This document shows positions 53,026-62,638 of a DNA stretch of 64,000 nucleotides, in pieces. Location of the stretch: contig NC_135152.1 in assembly GCF_050948215.1 (NCBI RefSeq), positions 964,310-1,028,309 of the forward strand. The letters are read 5' to 3'. Each line of letters opens with the position of its first letter. The first letter of the stretch is position 1. Source of the stretch: Halictus rubicundus (taxonomy: Eukaryota; Arthropoda; Insecta; Hymenoptera; Halictidae). The notes beneath the pieces are model-generated. The model searched no databases and was not told the origin of the DNA. It saw only the letters and a list, made by a program, of their open reading frames with translations. The translations under genes were made by a program, and so were the position numbers.

Positions 53026-54678
53026 AATATGGCGCCCAACGAGCAGGCCTCGGACCACGACCTATCCCAACCTGACGACCTGTCATCATCCACGTTCCAG
53101 CTATCCGGTTCCCAGTTCTGCCAGGTCCTGGAAACCATCCAGCGAACGAAGTCTATAAAGGAAGGAAGCTTCGCAAAATGCACAGCGCGTTTCGACGGGT
53201 GTCACAATTATGCAAAAGTCGTTGACTTTGTATCAACGGCTTCCATCTTTAAAGACATCGAACACATCACAGATGAAAATGCGATTCGAGGACTACCCCT
53301 TCTCCTCGAAGGACATGCAGCCACATGGTGGAGAGGTGTCAAAACCACCGTGACTACCTGGAAGGAGACAACCGACCTCATCCGTGCTACATTTGCCCCC
53401 CGGAAACCTGCGTACCAAGTATATCGAGAAATATTCCGCGAACCACAGGACTCTAAGACGGCAACTGACATATTTATCAGCAAAAAACGGGCAATCCTTG
53501 CTGAACTACCGACGCTACCAACAGAGGAGGTTCAAATAGACATGTTGTATGGGCTCCTGCGCTTTCATCTACGTGATCGAATTTCCCGAGATTCTGTGCA
53601 GACATTCACGGATCTCGTGAAGCGAGCACGAAGAGTCGAGGCATTGGAGAAAGAAGCCCAAAAACAAGAGCCGCAAAAGTATCCGGAAGACCGATCGTTG
53701 AAGAGAGGACCCGATCCACGATGGAAAGAACGGCCACGCTGCGGGGTCTGTCGTAAATTCGGGCATAACAGCCAAGAATGCAAACACAGGACGTTCTTGG
53801 CACCTGCGAGACAGAACTATACGGAGACAGCACATACGACTACGAGACCACCTCTGAAGTGCTACGGCTGCGGAAAGCCAGGAGTCGTACGCGCAAAATG
53901 TCCTGAATGCAACAAAACGACTACAACAACATCAGCCCAAGCCGCTTTCTGCTCCATCAACATTACAACACAGCCTCGACCGCGACCGACGGTAACGGTA
54001 ACTATTGAAGGCGAAAAGGGACTCGCTTATCTAGACACCGGAGCGAAATGCTGTGTAGCCAGCCAAAGTCTGGTGACAATATTAAAAGGGAAGGGGTTGA
54101 AATTTGAAAAGAAGTTCATGCAAGTCGCCCTGGCAGCTGGAAATCCACGAGTGCGTGAAGTCATGATCACTAAAGTTGACGTCCACCTGAAAGGACGGAA
54201 AATCACGACTCAGTTTATCGTCCTCTCCGGCAGCAAGGACGACCGCACACTGTTAGGCATGGATTTCCTGGAAGACGCGGGAATTGTCATCAACACCCCG
54301 CAACGAAGTTGGCATTTCGTAGAAAATCCGGACGAAGGATTCGATTTTCAGGACGAAACCGGAGGATTGGAGAACAGAGCAACTTCAGAAATTGCACCAT
54401 CAACCGCGAAGAAGCCGAAACGGTCAGAAGAGTATCTGGAAGAAATAGATGAGGAATTCCTGACACCACCACCACCCTTGCTGAGTCCGATAAAACGCCT
54501 ACCGAAACACAATCGAACAGAAACCAAAACCGAATGGTCTGGCATCGAAAGACTGTTTGAACGGTGTCTACGACACTGCCAGCCGACTCGAACAGATATT
54601 GCCGGCGTCGAGGTAAATGATTTAAGGGAGGATGAAGCAGTTCAGGTCCCCCGACAGCTGAGGCAATCCACCGAATAG
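53017..54678 (+). CDS. Gag-protease polyprotein of gypsy element
   Basis: 553 codons from an ATG inside the LTR; the in-frame ATG at 53029 (Met5) is the more likely start, because the LTR ATG is GTG in the sister LTR. Residues ~50-230 are a capsid-like region with AATWWRG and TFAPRKPAYQVYREI. Zinc knuckle 1 is C242-x2-C245-x4-H250-x4-C255. Knuckle 2 (C282-x2-C285-x4-V290-x4-C295) has Val where His is expected. The aspartic protease follows: AYLDTGA (Asp340-Thr-Gly) and TLLGMDFLEDAGI. Gag packages element RNA and the protease matures the particle. The end overlaps pol by 43 bases in the -1 frame. Confidence 0.95.
   Translation: MATNMAPNEQASDHDLSQPDDLSSSTFQLSGSQFCQVLETIQRTKSIKEGSFAKCTARFDGCHNYAKVVDFVSTASIFKDIEHITDENAIRGLPLLLEGHAATWWRGVKTTVTTWKETTDLIRATFAPRKPAYQVYREIFREPQDSKTATDIFISKKRAILAELPTLPTEEVQIDMLYGLLRFHLRDRISRDSVQTFTDLVKRARRVEALEKEAQKQEPQKYPEDRSLKRGPDPRWKERPRCGVCRKFGHNSQECKHRTFLAPARQNYTETAHTTTRPPLKCYGCGKPGVVRAKCPECNKTTTTTSAQAAFCSINITTQPRPRPTVTVTIEGEKGLAYLDTGAKCCVASQSLVTILKGKGLKFEKKFMQVALAAGNPRVREVMITKVDVHLKGRKITTQFIVLSGSKDDRTLLGMDFLEDAGIVINTPQRSWHFVENPDEGFDFQDETGGLENRATSEIAPSTAKKPKRSEEYLEEIDEEFLTPPPPLLSPIKRLPKHNRTETKTEWSGIERLFERCLRHCQPTRTDIAGVEVNDLREDEAVQVPRQLRQSTE
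53030..53041 (+). other. Primer-binding site, tRNA-Lys type
   Basis: TGGCGCCCAACG, four bases after the LTR, matches over 12 bases the known retroviral tRNA-Lys1,2 primer-binding site and then diverges. It overlaps the second in-frame ATG of gag (53029). Confidence 0.6.
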
Positions 54679-57389
54679 ACACCGGTGACCATTCTCCGAT
54701 CGCAGTTCCACCCTACCGCCTACCACCTGCAAAAAGGGAGCTGCTACAGGAAGAACTGAATAAGATGCTAGCCGGCGACATCGTTGAGGAATGTGAATCA
54801 CCCTGGGCCGCACCAGTCGTCTTGGTACCTAAGAAGAACGGAGGTATTCGAGTATGCGTCGACTATCGACGCCTAAACGCCATAACAGTCGGCGATTCGT
54901 ACCCACTACCAAGAATCGACGATCTACTACATGCGGCCAAGAAAACAGCCTATATGTCCGCCCTGGATTTACAGTCAGGGTACTGGCAGATCGGCGTACG
55001 GACCGAGGATCGGGATAAAACAGCATTCACCACCCCGTTCGGAATCTACCGATTCAAACGCATGCCTTTCGGATTGAAGAATGCCCCAGCAACGTTCCAG
55101 CGTCTGATGGATCGTTTGAAGTCGGGTCTCGGACTTCGAAACATACTAGTATACCTGGATGATTTACTGGTTCTCTCGTCAACTTTCGCAGAACACATAG
55201 AGGATCTGAAAGCTGTATGCTCCAGGCTTAGGAAATTCGGACTTCGGATGAACCGTGAGAAGTGTCGATTCTGTTGCCAAAATATCAAATATTTGGGCCA
55301 CGTTCTTACATCACGAGGAATACAACCGGACCCCGACAAAACGAAAGCCATACTGGATATGAAGGCGCCGGCGAATCTAAAACAACTAATATCCTTTTTG
55401 CAGACCTGTTCCTGGTATCGTCGGTTTGTACCGAATTTCGCCAGTATCGCAGAGCCACTTACACGATTAACACGGAAAAAGGTTACCTGGGAATGGGCTT
55501 CACCACAGCAGCAGGCGTTCGAAGGTTTGAAGAGGGCCCTGACGAACGCACCAATTCTGCAGACGGCCAATGAGACTAAACCATACGTACTTCGAACTGA
55601 TGCCAGCAGCTACGCTATCGGAGCAGTTCTCCTCCAGGGGGAGAAGGACACCGAGCATCCAGTAGAGTATGCCAGTCGCTTGCTGTCGCCAGCAGAAAAG
55701 AACTATTCAACCACGGAACGAGAAGCACTCGCCGTAGTTTGGGCAGTAGACAAGTTCCGTGGCTACATCGAGGGAACCAACGTCACGATCGCCTCCGATC
55801 ATCAGCCCTTGAAATGGTTGATGACACTGAAGTCGCCAACCGGACGATTGGCGCGGTGGGCACTACTACTGCAACCCTACTGTCCGAAAATCGAGTACAT
55901 TCCCGGGCGCTGCAATGTGGTGGCAGATATGCTCTCGAGACTTCCAACAGAACCATGGGATGATCAGGAAAGGACGGATCTCGCCGGCCTCGTCGTCGAC
56001 ATGCCAATGCGTAGTCCTACCGAAACCAGGAATCAGCAGCTCAAGGATGACAACCTGAAGGAAATCATCGAGGCCCTGGAATCTACAGACAACGACGACG
56101 AAATGAGGAAATGGTCCACTCGAGGCTATCTCCTACACGATGGTGTGTTATATCGACATGCCCCGAACGTGGATTCAGAAGAAGCACAACTGGTCATACC
56201 AGCACACGAAAGACAAGACATCCTACGATCCTACCATGATGATCCCACTGCTGGACATTATGGAATCCAACACACTCTACACCGAATTATAAATCGATAC
56301 TTCTGGCCAAGGATGTCCAAGGAAATTGCAGAGTACGTCCGGTCCTGCATCGAATGTCAACGGTATAAGGCCAGTAACGTTAAACCAGCCGGCTTGATTC
56401 AAACACCTGTGATGCAACGTCGATTTGAGGTACTGGCCTTGGACCTTTTCGGACCTCTACCAACTACGAAGAAGGGCAACCACTGGATACTGATCATCGA
56501 AGACACCGCTTCCCGATGGGTGGAGATATTTCCGTTGCAGCAAGCAACAGCGGAGACATGTGCAGACGCCCTAATTAACGAGGTGTTCTTACGATTTGGT
56601 CTACCCCGCCGAATTATTAGCGATAATGGCACGCAGTTTATAAGCGGCGTCATGCAGCAAGTTTCCCATTGTTTGGGGATTCAACAATCATTCATCCCTG
56701 TTTATCATCCGGAGGCAAATCCAGTGGAGAGGAAAAACCGAGACCTCAAAGCTCAGCTCGGAATCTATGTGCGGAACGACCACACAACCGGGGACGACAG
56801 ACTTCCCGCAATACGTTTCGCCATGAATTCGGTGAAATGCGAGACAACGGGATACACGGCAGCCTATCTCACCTTTGGACGAGAGTTGCGGACTCCAGAT
56901 GACACGGGTCGTGACCTGAGGGCGATCGTTCACGAAGAAAACTTCTTGCCAGAAGTCACTCCGAAACTGCTCGCCTTGGCGGACACCTTACGAGTAGCGC
57001 AGCTGACGCAGGAGGATCGACAGGATCGTCGAAAACAGTATGCGGATCAACGGCGACGCGAAGGTCCAGACTACCAGCCCGGTGACCTTGTCTGGGTAAC
57101 CACCCACACGCTGAGCAACCGACACCGTCATTACTCGTCTAAGTTGGCGCCGAGACGAGACGGACCATATGCTGTGAAGCGGCGTATCGGAGCAAGCAGT
57201 TACGAGATGCAGACCAGAGACGTCACACCGGTGATAATTGGAGTTTATCACACCTCAGCACTCCACCCTTACACTGGAGAACGAGACCAGTTACCTGCAC
57301 CCGTAGTACCCATCCGCAGACGCGGACGACCACGAAAGCGGAGAAGGTTGGAGGAAGCCGGTCCCAGTTCCAACGACGGCACCTGTTAA
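54636..57389 (+). CDS. Pol: reverse transcriptase,RNase H, integrase
   Basis: The frame opens at 54636, right after a TGA; the first ATG is 54765 (874 codons from there), but gypsy pol is normally made by frameshift from gag-pro, and the sequence before that ATG already looks like pol (DHSPIAVPPYRLPP). Counting from that Met: reverse transcriptase with SALDLQSGYWQ (Asp68) and LVYLDDLLVLS (Asp132, Asp133); RNase H with LRTDASSYAIG (Asp279), EREALAVVWA and ASDHQPLKW; integrase with an HHCC finger (GHYGIQHTL, SCIECQRYK) and the DDE triad in LALDLFGPLP, ISDNGTQF and NPVERKNRD. A C5 run (54646-54652) in the overlap is a possible -1 slip site. All catalytic residues I could check are present. The tail is basic (RRRGRPRKRRR). 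Confidence 0.95.
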   Translation, partial: SSSGPPTAEAIHRIDTGDHSPIAVPPYRLPPAKRELLQEELNKMLAGDIVEECESPWAAPVVLVPKKNGGIRVCVDYRRLNAITVGDSYPLPRIDDLLHAAKKTAYMSALDLQSGYWQIGVRTEDRDKTAFTTPFGIYRFKRMPFGLKNAPATFQRLMDRLKSGLGLRNILVYLDDLLVLSSTFAEHIEDLKAVCSRLRKFGLRMNREKCRFCCQNIKYLGHVLTSRGIQPDPDKTKAILDMKAPANLKQLISFLQTCSWYRRFVPNFASIAEPLTRLTRKKVTWEWASPQQQAFEGLKRALTNAPILQTANETKPYVLRTDASSYAIGAVLLQGEKDTEHPVEYASRLLSPAEKNYSTTEREALAVVWAVDKFRGYIEGTNVTIASDHQPLKWLMTLKSPTGRLARWALLLQPYCPKIEYIPGRCNVVADMLSRLPTEPWDDQERTDLAGLVVDMPMRSPTETRNQQLKDDNLKEIIEALESTDNDDEMRKWSTRGYLLHDGVLYRHAPNVDSEEAQLVIPAHERQDILRSYHDDPTAGHYGIQHTLHRIINRYFWPRMSKEIAEYVRSCIECQRYKASNVKPAGLIQTPVMQRRFEVLALDLFGPLPTTKKGNHWILIIEDTASRWVEIFPLQQATAETCADALINEVFLRFGLPRRIISDNGTQFISGVMQQVSHCLGIQQSFIPVYHPEANPVERKNRDLKAQLGIYVRNDHTTGDDRLPAIRFAMNSVKCETTGYTAAYLTFGRELRTPDDTGRDLRAIVHEENFLPEVTPKLLALADTLRVAQLTQEDRQDRRKQYADQRRREGPDYQPGDLVWVTTHTLSNRHRHYSSKLAPRRDGPYAVKRRIGASSYEMQTRDVTPVIIGVYHTSALHPYTGERDQLPAPVVPIRRRGRPRKRRRLEEAGPSSNDGTC

Positions 57390-57436
57390 GATCCTGGACT
57401 ACTCATCGGGGCGATTTCGTGTCCAGAGGGGGAGAT

Positions 57437-57717
57437 TGTAGCATGTATAGAAAATTCGAGACGGAAAAGTAAAACAAAACGCGGAACGACAAGCTTCTAG
57501 AAGTTTCGCGAAGGGAGTTTGTAGGCAATCACGCGGGGAAGCGACGCGAGGGGAGCGCTCGAAAAGTCGAATCACGCTTAACGACCGGGTGTTGATTTCA
57601 CGTTCGCGGATAGCAACGAATTTATATAAATAGAGGGATCACGGAGGGACTCGGCCTATTTGCTATTCCGAGAGAGAGGACGAGCATATCCTGATTAAAT
57701 CCTTACTCGTGGCTACA
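57437..57717 (+). repeat. 3' LTR
   Basis: 281 bp, same as the 5' LTR but for CCTTACTCGTGG in place of CCCTACTCATGG near its end. Followed by ATTT, the target duplication. Confidence 0.95.
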
Positions 57718-58072
57718 ATTTAAAAATTACAACACATTTTTCAGTATACACAGATAAACAAATCAAGAGCGAAAGACCTGTTGGTGGGGGGAGGGGGTGG
57801 GCCGATGACGCAACTGGCAACAGCTAGTTGGGGCGTTGTTTGTTTCGTTCAGTTTACTGATGGACAGGAACGCATTCGTGTCGCGTGCGAATCATTCCTG
57901 TTTCATTTGTTAAACAATTTATAGACAGCGCGAACAGATAAGTATACGGACTTGTGGTGACGCGAGTGTGTGTAGTTTTTTTTTTTATTACGCTTTATGC
58001 CAGAACTGGCCTGTCAGCGGGAGTGTGTATAGTTTGCAGTTTTTGTGAAAAAAGTGTGAAAACTGTTAAAAA
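57718..58072 (+). promoter_or_regulatory. Possible promoter/leader of the exon at 58073
   Basis: GGCCGATGACGCAACT at ~57811 holds a CRE/ATF-like TGACGCAA; GTTCAGTTTACTG at ~57848 is initiator-like. No TATA box. Weak evidence, based mainly on the position before an exon-like segment. Confidence 0.2.
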
Positions 58073-58209
58073 ATGGAGTTTGGTGATTCGTCTTCAACTG
58101 AGCACGCGGGAAAAACGGCGGCCAAGCGAGCATCCAAGGCGACTGCATCAACCAAAAAACTTCGCATCTCAGCGAAAAGATACAGCAGAAGAAGATTACA
58201 CCTGAATAG
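58073..58209 (+). CDS. Possible first coding exon, Lys/Arg-rich
   Basis: ATG in good context (aaaaATGG), 45 codons plus two bases, ending AATAG/GTAAGT. It starts MEFGDSSSTEH and turns basic (KKLRISAKRYSRRRL), like the N-terminus of a nuclear or transposase protein. No partner exon was found; downstream lie a Tc1 element and the ISL2EU-like element, whose transposase lacks its N-terminus, so it could have belonged to such an element. Confidence 0.3.
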
Positions 58210-58465
58210 GTAAGTGACAAACAATCCATATACTGTGTGAACTTTTCAAATAAATAAGAAACCAAACACTCATCATTTAGCGACAAACTATTTTCGAAGT
58301 CGTGTTCTGTTCTAATTTACATTTAAATGAATTATTTACTATAAACACATTATAATAAATTATAAGATACCTAATTATTTTTTAAATACATAAATGATGA
58401 TTAAGGTTTGGTTTCTTAATTATCAGCTGAATTTTACGTTACTAAAAATTATAGACTTTTACATA

Positions 58466-59617
58466 CAGTCAGTCAAAAAAGTCTCTGTACACCGTACAAG
58501 AATTTATTTAAAGTTGCATAATTTTAAAGGATATGGTAATAAATAAATAATTCTTGCGTTATTATGTTCACAAACATAACATTTATTAACAGTGCAAAAA
58601 AAGCTATATTACATTTATTTGTTGACAAATAAACAAAGTCAAAAGTAAAACTCAACGAAAACGAGGTCAAAAAAGTGTCCGTACATGTAACACTATTATT
58701 CATAATTTGTTGATTAGTGATCAGCTGGAAGATAAACGACTCTTCAAAATGTAATTTTCTGGCACTGGTTTTTAAATTTTCTTTCAAAGTGTTCAAATAT
58801 TTATGTTGATCCATTATACCGTCAATAAAGACTAAATTTCCCACCCCTGCTGCACTCATACACCCCCACACCATCACGCTGCCGCCTCCGTGTTTACGAT
58901 GGGAGTAAATTTTCGAGTTTCATCTGGTCATTTGGTTTTCTCCACACTTTAACATTTCCATCCGAAGTAAAAATAGTAAATTTACATTCATCACTAAATA
59001 TAACATTATTCTAAAAGCTTTGATCCTTATTAACGTGTGCCTTTGCAAATACAAACGTTTTCTTTTATTAACTTCACTTACGAACGGTTTTCTCCTGGCT
59101 GTACGAACATTGTATCCAGCTTTTCTTATAACATTTCGAATAGTTTCGGGCACTACTTTTATATTATAGTCATTTTCTATCATACTGGCCAATTTTGGTG
59201 CACTCGTTTGTGGATCACAACGAATTGTTCGTAGGATTGCACGTTTACGATTAGTTTCTAATTTTTGTGGTCGACCTGTACGTTGTAAACTTTTAATAGA
59301 TTTAGTTTTTGCGTATTTCTCAAGAATATATTGTACTGAAGAATTTGTCCTTTTTACTATTTGACCTATTTTTCTAATAGATAATCCATCTTCTCTTAAT
59401 TTTAAAGTTAAATCTCTGGTCGCAAGTGCTACTTCCATTTCGGAGAAATTCTTTCGCGAAAACGTTATTTATTCTTGCTAACAGCCAAGCAACTAAATTG
59501 TACTTGACCATAGAGTGTTTCCTTGAGAGTTATTTGTAAACATTCCGCTGAACCGTTAACAAAGGAAATAAGTTTACACGCTCACAGTCTCTGTACGGAG
59601 ACTTTTTTGACTGACTG
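58466..59617 (-). mobile_element. Decayed Tc1-like transposon
   Basis: CAGTCAGTCAAAAAAGTCTC and its inverse, TA on both sides; 1152 bp, shorter than the usual ~1.6 kb. The transposase is broken into two minus-strand frames and part of the catalytic region is gone. Confidence 0.85.
58524..59438 (-). pseudogene. Tc1 transposase pseudogene
   Basis: The start (59438) gives the paired helix-turn-helix region: REDGLSIRKIGQIVKRTNSS and LQRTGRPQKLETNRKRAI, the GRPQK being the AT-hook-like linker of Tc1. A frame change near 59030 hides the SDE box. A second frame from 58877 continues with MVWGCMSAAGVGNLVF, the standard block before the last catalytic residues, and then breaks off (LHFEESFIFQ) before the DNDPKHT-type motif. 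Dead copy. Confidence 0.85.
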
Positions 59618-59639
59618 TATTTTGTGGTAGTTGTTGATC

Positions 59640-60489
59640 AGATCCGAACAACGATATTATAAAATTCAGATTGGGTTAGGTTAGGAATATAGAAAAATTA
59701 GCGTCACTGTTTTCTTATCTATTTCGTCCTTAATACACTGCTTTTTAAATTATATTAATATTGCTTTTCGTTTGGTTTTTATGAGCTTTTTTCCAAATCC
59801 TAGTAAAATCGTGAAATCCGGCCGGTTAACTTCGCATAGGCACCTCTTTTTCGCCCGGCACTAAATATTGCATCATACAATTTGGACTTTGTCGACAAGT
59901 TAGAACAATTAGTCAACAACATGTCGTGGAAAATAAATTTTGAACGAAATTCTAGGTGCCCTCCTGTCGGCGCCTAACACCTGCTAACTGTCACTGTATG
60001 TACATATATGTACAACGTAATTCATCGAGCATCGCAGGTGTGGGGGGGGGGGGGATCGACGTTCTCAGCTGATCGCCGGAAAAAAAAAGAAAGCAAACTG
60101 TCGTACAGTGGTTCAGATTGGAAAATCGTGCGACATTTTTGTATAACTTTTAAACCGTATGTGATATTAGCGTGAAACTTGAACCAGATAATGTTGAATT
60201 GCTAACCTACGGATAGGTAACAAAAAATTCCGTAAATGCATAAGTGGGGTCCCTAATGGACTCCACATTAAAATGTGCTTAATTGAGAAAACAGAGAAAT
60301 GACATCTAAGGATCTTTATTGTAGAAGTAAAAACAAGTATTTTACTCCAAACATACAATCGGAAAGTCATAACAGAAATCAAAAGGGTCTAGGGGGATAA
60401 GACAGGTCTAGCGGCCCCGGCGGGAATTTTATTGGTATTGTGTGGAAAACCATCATTTTAGGTTGAAAAACAATCCCCTAAAATTTTAA
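59640..60489. other. Intergenic, no gene
   Basis: Contains a G12 run at ~60042 and little else recognisable. Confidence 0.35.
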
Positions 60490-60949
60490 GTCGCTAACCC
60501 TTCATTTAAGGGTGATATGAGGGTAAACACCCTCAACTTTAACATTTTTTTCTCGGTTGTTAATTAGGATATTGAGATGAAATAAAATCGAAAATATTCG
60601 AACTTACTTTCTTCATATCATATATTTTTTTCATAATTGTAATTAAATTATTAAGACTAGAAAAAAATTATTTAATTTTTAATTTTTTTTTAGGCGTGGG
60701 GGTAGCAAGCAACCCTTCGAGTGACCACTTCCAAAAAATTCAAGAACAATGTTCTGTTACCTATCTAATACGTACAAAAGTTTCAAGATCGTCGGATTGG
60801 TGGAACATAGTTAAATATTGAAAAACAAATGAAATTACGGTATTATAAAGTAGGGATAGTACTATTGGTGGTACATTTGATTAATGATAATATGTATTTA
60901 TTATTGATTCTAAGATACTCTGGCTACGATTCTCAGCGTGGCACTCTTA

Positions 60950-61116
60950 AGGCTCGTACAGACCTGAACATTTCGACGAACATTGCGCCGAACATCGCGC
61001 CGAACATCGCGCCGAATAGCGTCCGAAACGCAAAATCGCGTCGAAATGAATGTCGACTTTGTTTCGTTCGCTGTTCGGCGCAATGTTCGTCGAAATGTTC
61101 AGGTCTGTACGAGGCC
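60950..61116. mobile_element. Harbinger-type MITE inside the transposon
   Basis: 167 bp, almost fully self-complementary: GGCTCGTACAGACCTGAAC at the left and its inverse at the right, TTA on both sides (60947-60949, 61117-61119). Inside, CGCCGAACATCG is repeated three times. It provides the first ATG (61050) of the transposase frame. Confidence 0.75.
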
Positions 61117-62099
61117 TTACACTCATTCGGTTTCTCTGCGACTTCCACTTAAAAGTCCCCAACACTCGCTCGGTCTTGAACCCAAAATCACAAACACCCG
61201 CTGCATCGCGCTCGACTGTGAAACAAGCATTAATTATATTTTTATTTAAACTTAGAAGTGGCAGTTCTAAAGTAATTATTAAAAATATATTCGGTCTGCA
61301 ACATGAACAACAAGTGTCAGGATATTTCCACCAAATAATTAACGCATTTGAAAAGGATGTTTTGGGAAATCACTTCGGAATAAATGCAAAATCCAGAGCC
61401 GATCTCATTTTAAATGAAACAGCGTACGCACCAAGGAAACTTTTTGAAATAAAAGATTCTGAATTAGTAGTCATTTTTGATGGAACATGTGTTAGACACG
61501 AGAAAAGTAAAAATAATGTATATCGAAGGAAATCATATTCTGGACAGAAGAAAACATCATTATGTAAACCGTTTACAATTTGCACAACAAATCGATATAT
61601 TATTGACACGGCAGGACCATTTAATGGTACCATGAATGATGCGTCAATCATGAAAATCTTATTAGTAGATCCTAACGGAATAAGTTCACTTTTACAACCC
61701 AATGATTTTTGCGTTGTGGACCGTGGTTTTCCAGATGTTGTCGAGCATATGAAAAATAGAGGATATAATGTTTTAATGCCAGCTTGTAAAGGAAATCGAG
61801 CACAATTGATAACAGCAAAAGCAAATTCATCACGCTTCGTAACAAAAATAAGATGGATTGTTGAAGCTGTCCATGGCGATATTGCACAGAAATATCGTTT
61901 ATTACACCACAAAATAGACAATAAACTTCTACCATGTCTTAAATCATTGTGTCGAATAGCATCCTTTCTACACAATGAATTTGGTAAAAGATTAGATACA
62001 GATCCAGAAATAGATTTAATTATTGATTATATGAAGAATCAACGGATAAAAACAAACGCTTCAGGAACTAGTAGAAGGAAAAAAATTAAATCGCCGTAG
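61050..62099 (+). CDS. DDE_4-type transposase, N-terminus replaced
   Basis: 349 codons. Codons 1-~22 come from the MITE, and up to ~55 there is no family similarity, so the native start is lost. From ~57 (TVKQALIIFLFKLRSG) it reads as an ISL2EU/IS4EU-like transposase: VIFDGTC (Asp144), the YSGQKKTSLCKPF block, CVVDRGF (Asp224) and RWIVEAVHG (Glu272). The DDE triad is complete. The frame stops at 62099; a neighbouring frame (62116 on) continues with a FPEMTEKDLKILFTG segment, so one base has been lost or gained. Not expected to be active. Confidence 0.8.
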   Translation: MSTLFRSLFGAMFVEMFRSVRGLTLIRFLCDFHLKVPNTRSVLNPKSQTPAASRSTVKQALIIFLFKLRSGSSKVIIKNIFGLQHEQQVSGYFHQIINAFEKDVLGNHFGINAKSRADLILNETAYAPRKLFEIKDSELVVIFDGTCVRHEKSKNNVYRRKSYSGQKKTSLCKPFTICTTNRYIIDTAGPFNGTMNDASIMKILLVDPNGISSLLQPNDFCVVDRGFPDVVEHMKNRGYNVLMPACKGNRAQLITAKANSSRFVTKIRWIVEAVHGDIAQKYRLLHHKIDNKLLPCLKSLCRIASFLHNEFGKRLDTDPEIDLIIDYMKNQRIKTNASGTSRRKKIKSP

Positions 62100-62299
62100 A
62101 AAACCATTTACACGAATGACTGCCAACGTTGTAATGGATTTTCCAGAAATGACTGAGAAAGATTTGAAAATCTTATTCACAGGTAACATACTTTCTTGCA
62201 TATGTATAACATTATCACATATAAAACTATATGCTACTTATGTAATATTATGTACAGGTACCTCAATTAACCCAGGCGGTATGCTATCTAGCGGAGTTA

Positions 62300-62638
62300 A
62301 TGAGGAATGATGATATTTTAAATATGGAATATTTAAAGGAAACTAAAAATATTATAAGGGTGAAAGTTCATTCGAGGCATATTAATCGCAAAAGTTATCA
62401 ATGCTACATTGAATATGTACCACATGCGATTAGTTATACCGGAATTACACGATATACATGCGACTGTGCTAATGGCAACAGAACAGTAGGTTGCTGCTCC
62501 CATGTCGCTACCATTATTTACTATTTATCTCATGGGCGATTTAAATCCAAAATTGTAAAACCAGCGGAGATATTAACCAATATATTTGATACGACACATA
62601 CTGTACCAGTAATTGAGGAAAATAGTGACGAAGATTGA
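62300..62638 (+). CDS. SWIM zinc-finger C-terminus of the transposase
   Basis: 112 codons from an internal Met; the frame is open further upstream (LTQAVCYLAEL). The SWIM pattern CxCx(n)CxH is seen in CDCANGNRTVGCCSHVATI. In related elements this finger is the C-terminal part of the transposase, so it belongs with 61050-62099 and is cut off by a frame change or a small intron (GTAACA 62183 to ACAG ~62259). The tail is acidic (EENSDED). Confidence 0.75.
   Translation: MRNDDILNMEYLKETKNIIRVKVHSRHINRKSYQCYIEYVPHAISYTGITRYTCDCANGNRTVGCCSHVATIIYYLSHGRFKSKIVKPAEILTNIFDTTHTVPVIEENSDED

Larger units (their letters stand above)
52745..57717 (+). mobile_element. Full-length Ty3/gypsy LTR retrotransposon
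   Basis: LTRs 52745-53025 and 57437-57717 (281 bp each, TG...CA), differing at only two positions, with target duplication ATTT on both sides. A primer-binding site follows the 5' LTR and a polypurine tract (AGAGGGGGAGAT, 57425-57436) precedes the 3' LTR. Gag-protease and pol are both open, without an env gene. The near-identity of the LTRs and the open frames mark a recent, possibly still competent copy. The integrase is at the end of pol, as in Ty3/gypsy and not Ty1/copia. Confidence 0.95.

Noticed and set aside
52745..57717. Endogenous errantivirus with env
   Set aside because: Only ~50 bp lie between the pol stop and the polypurine tract; no third frame exists, so it is a plain LTR retrotransposon.
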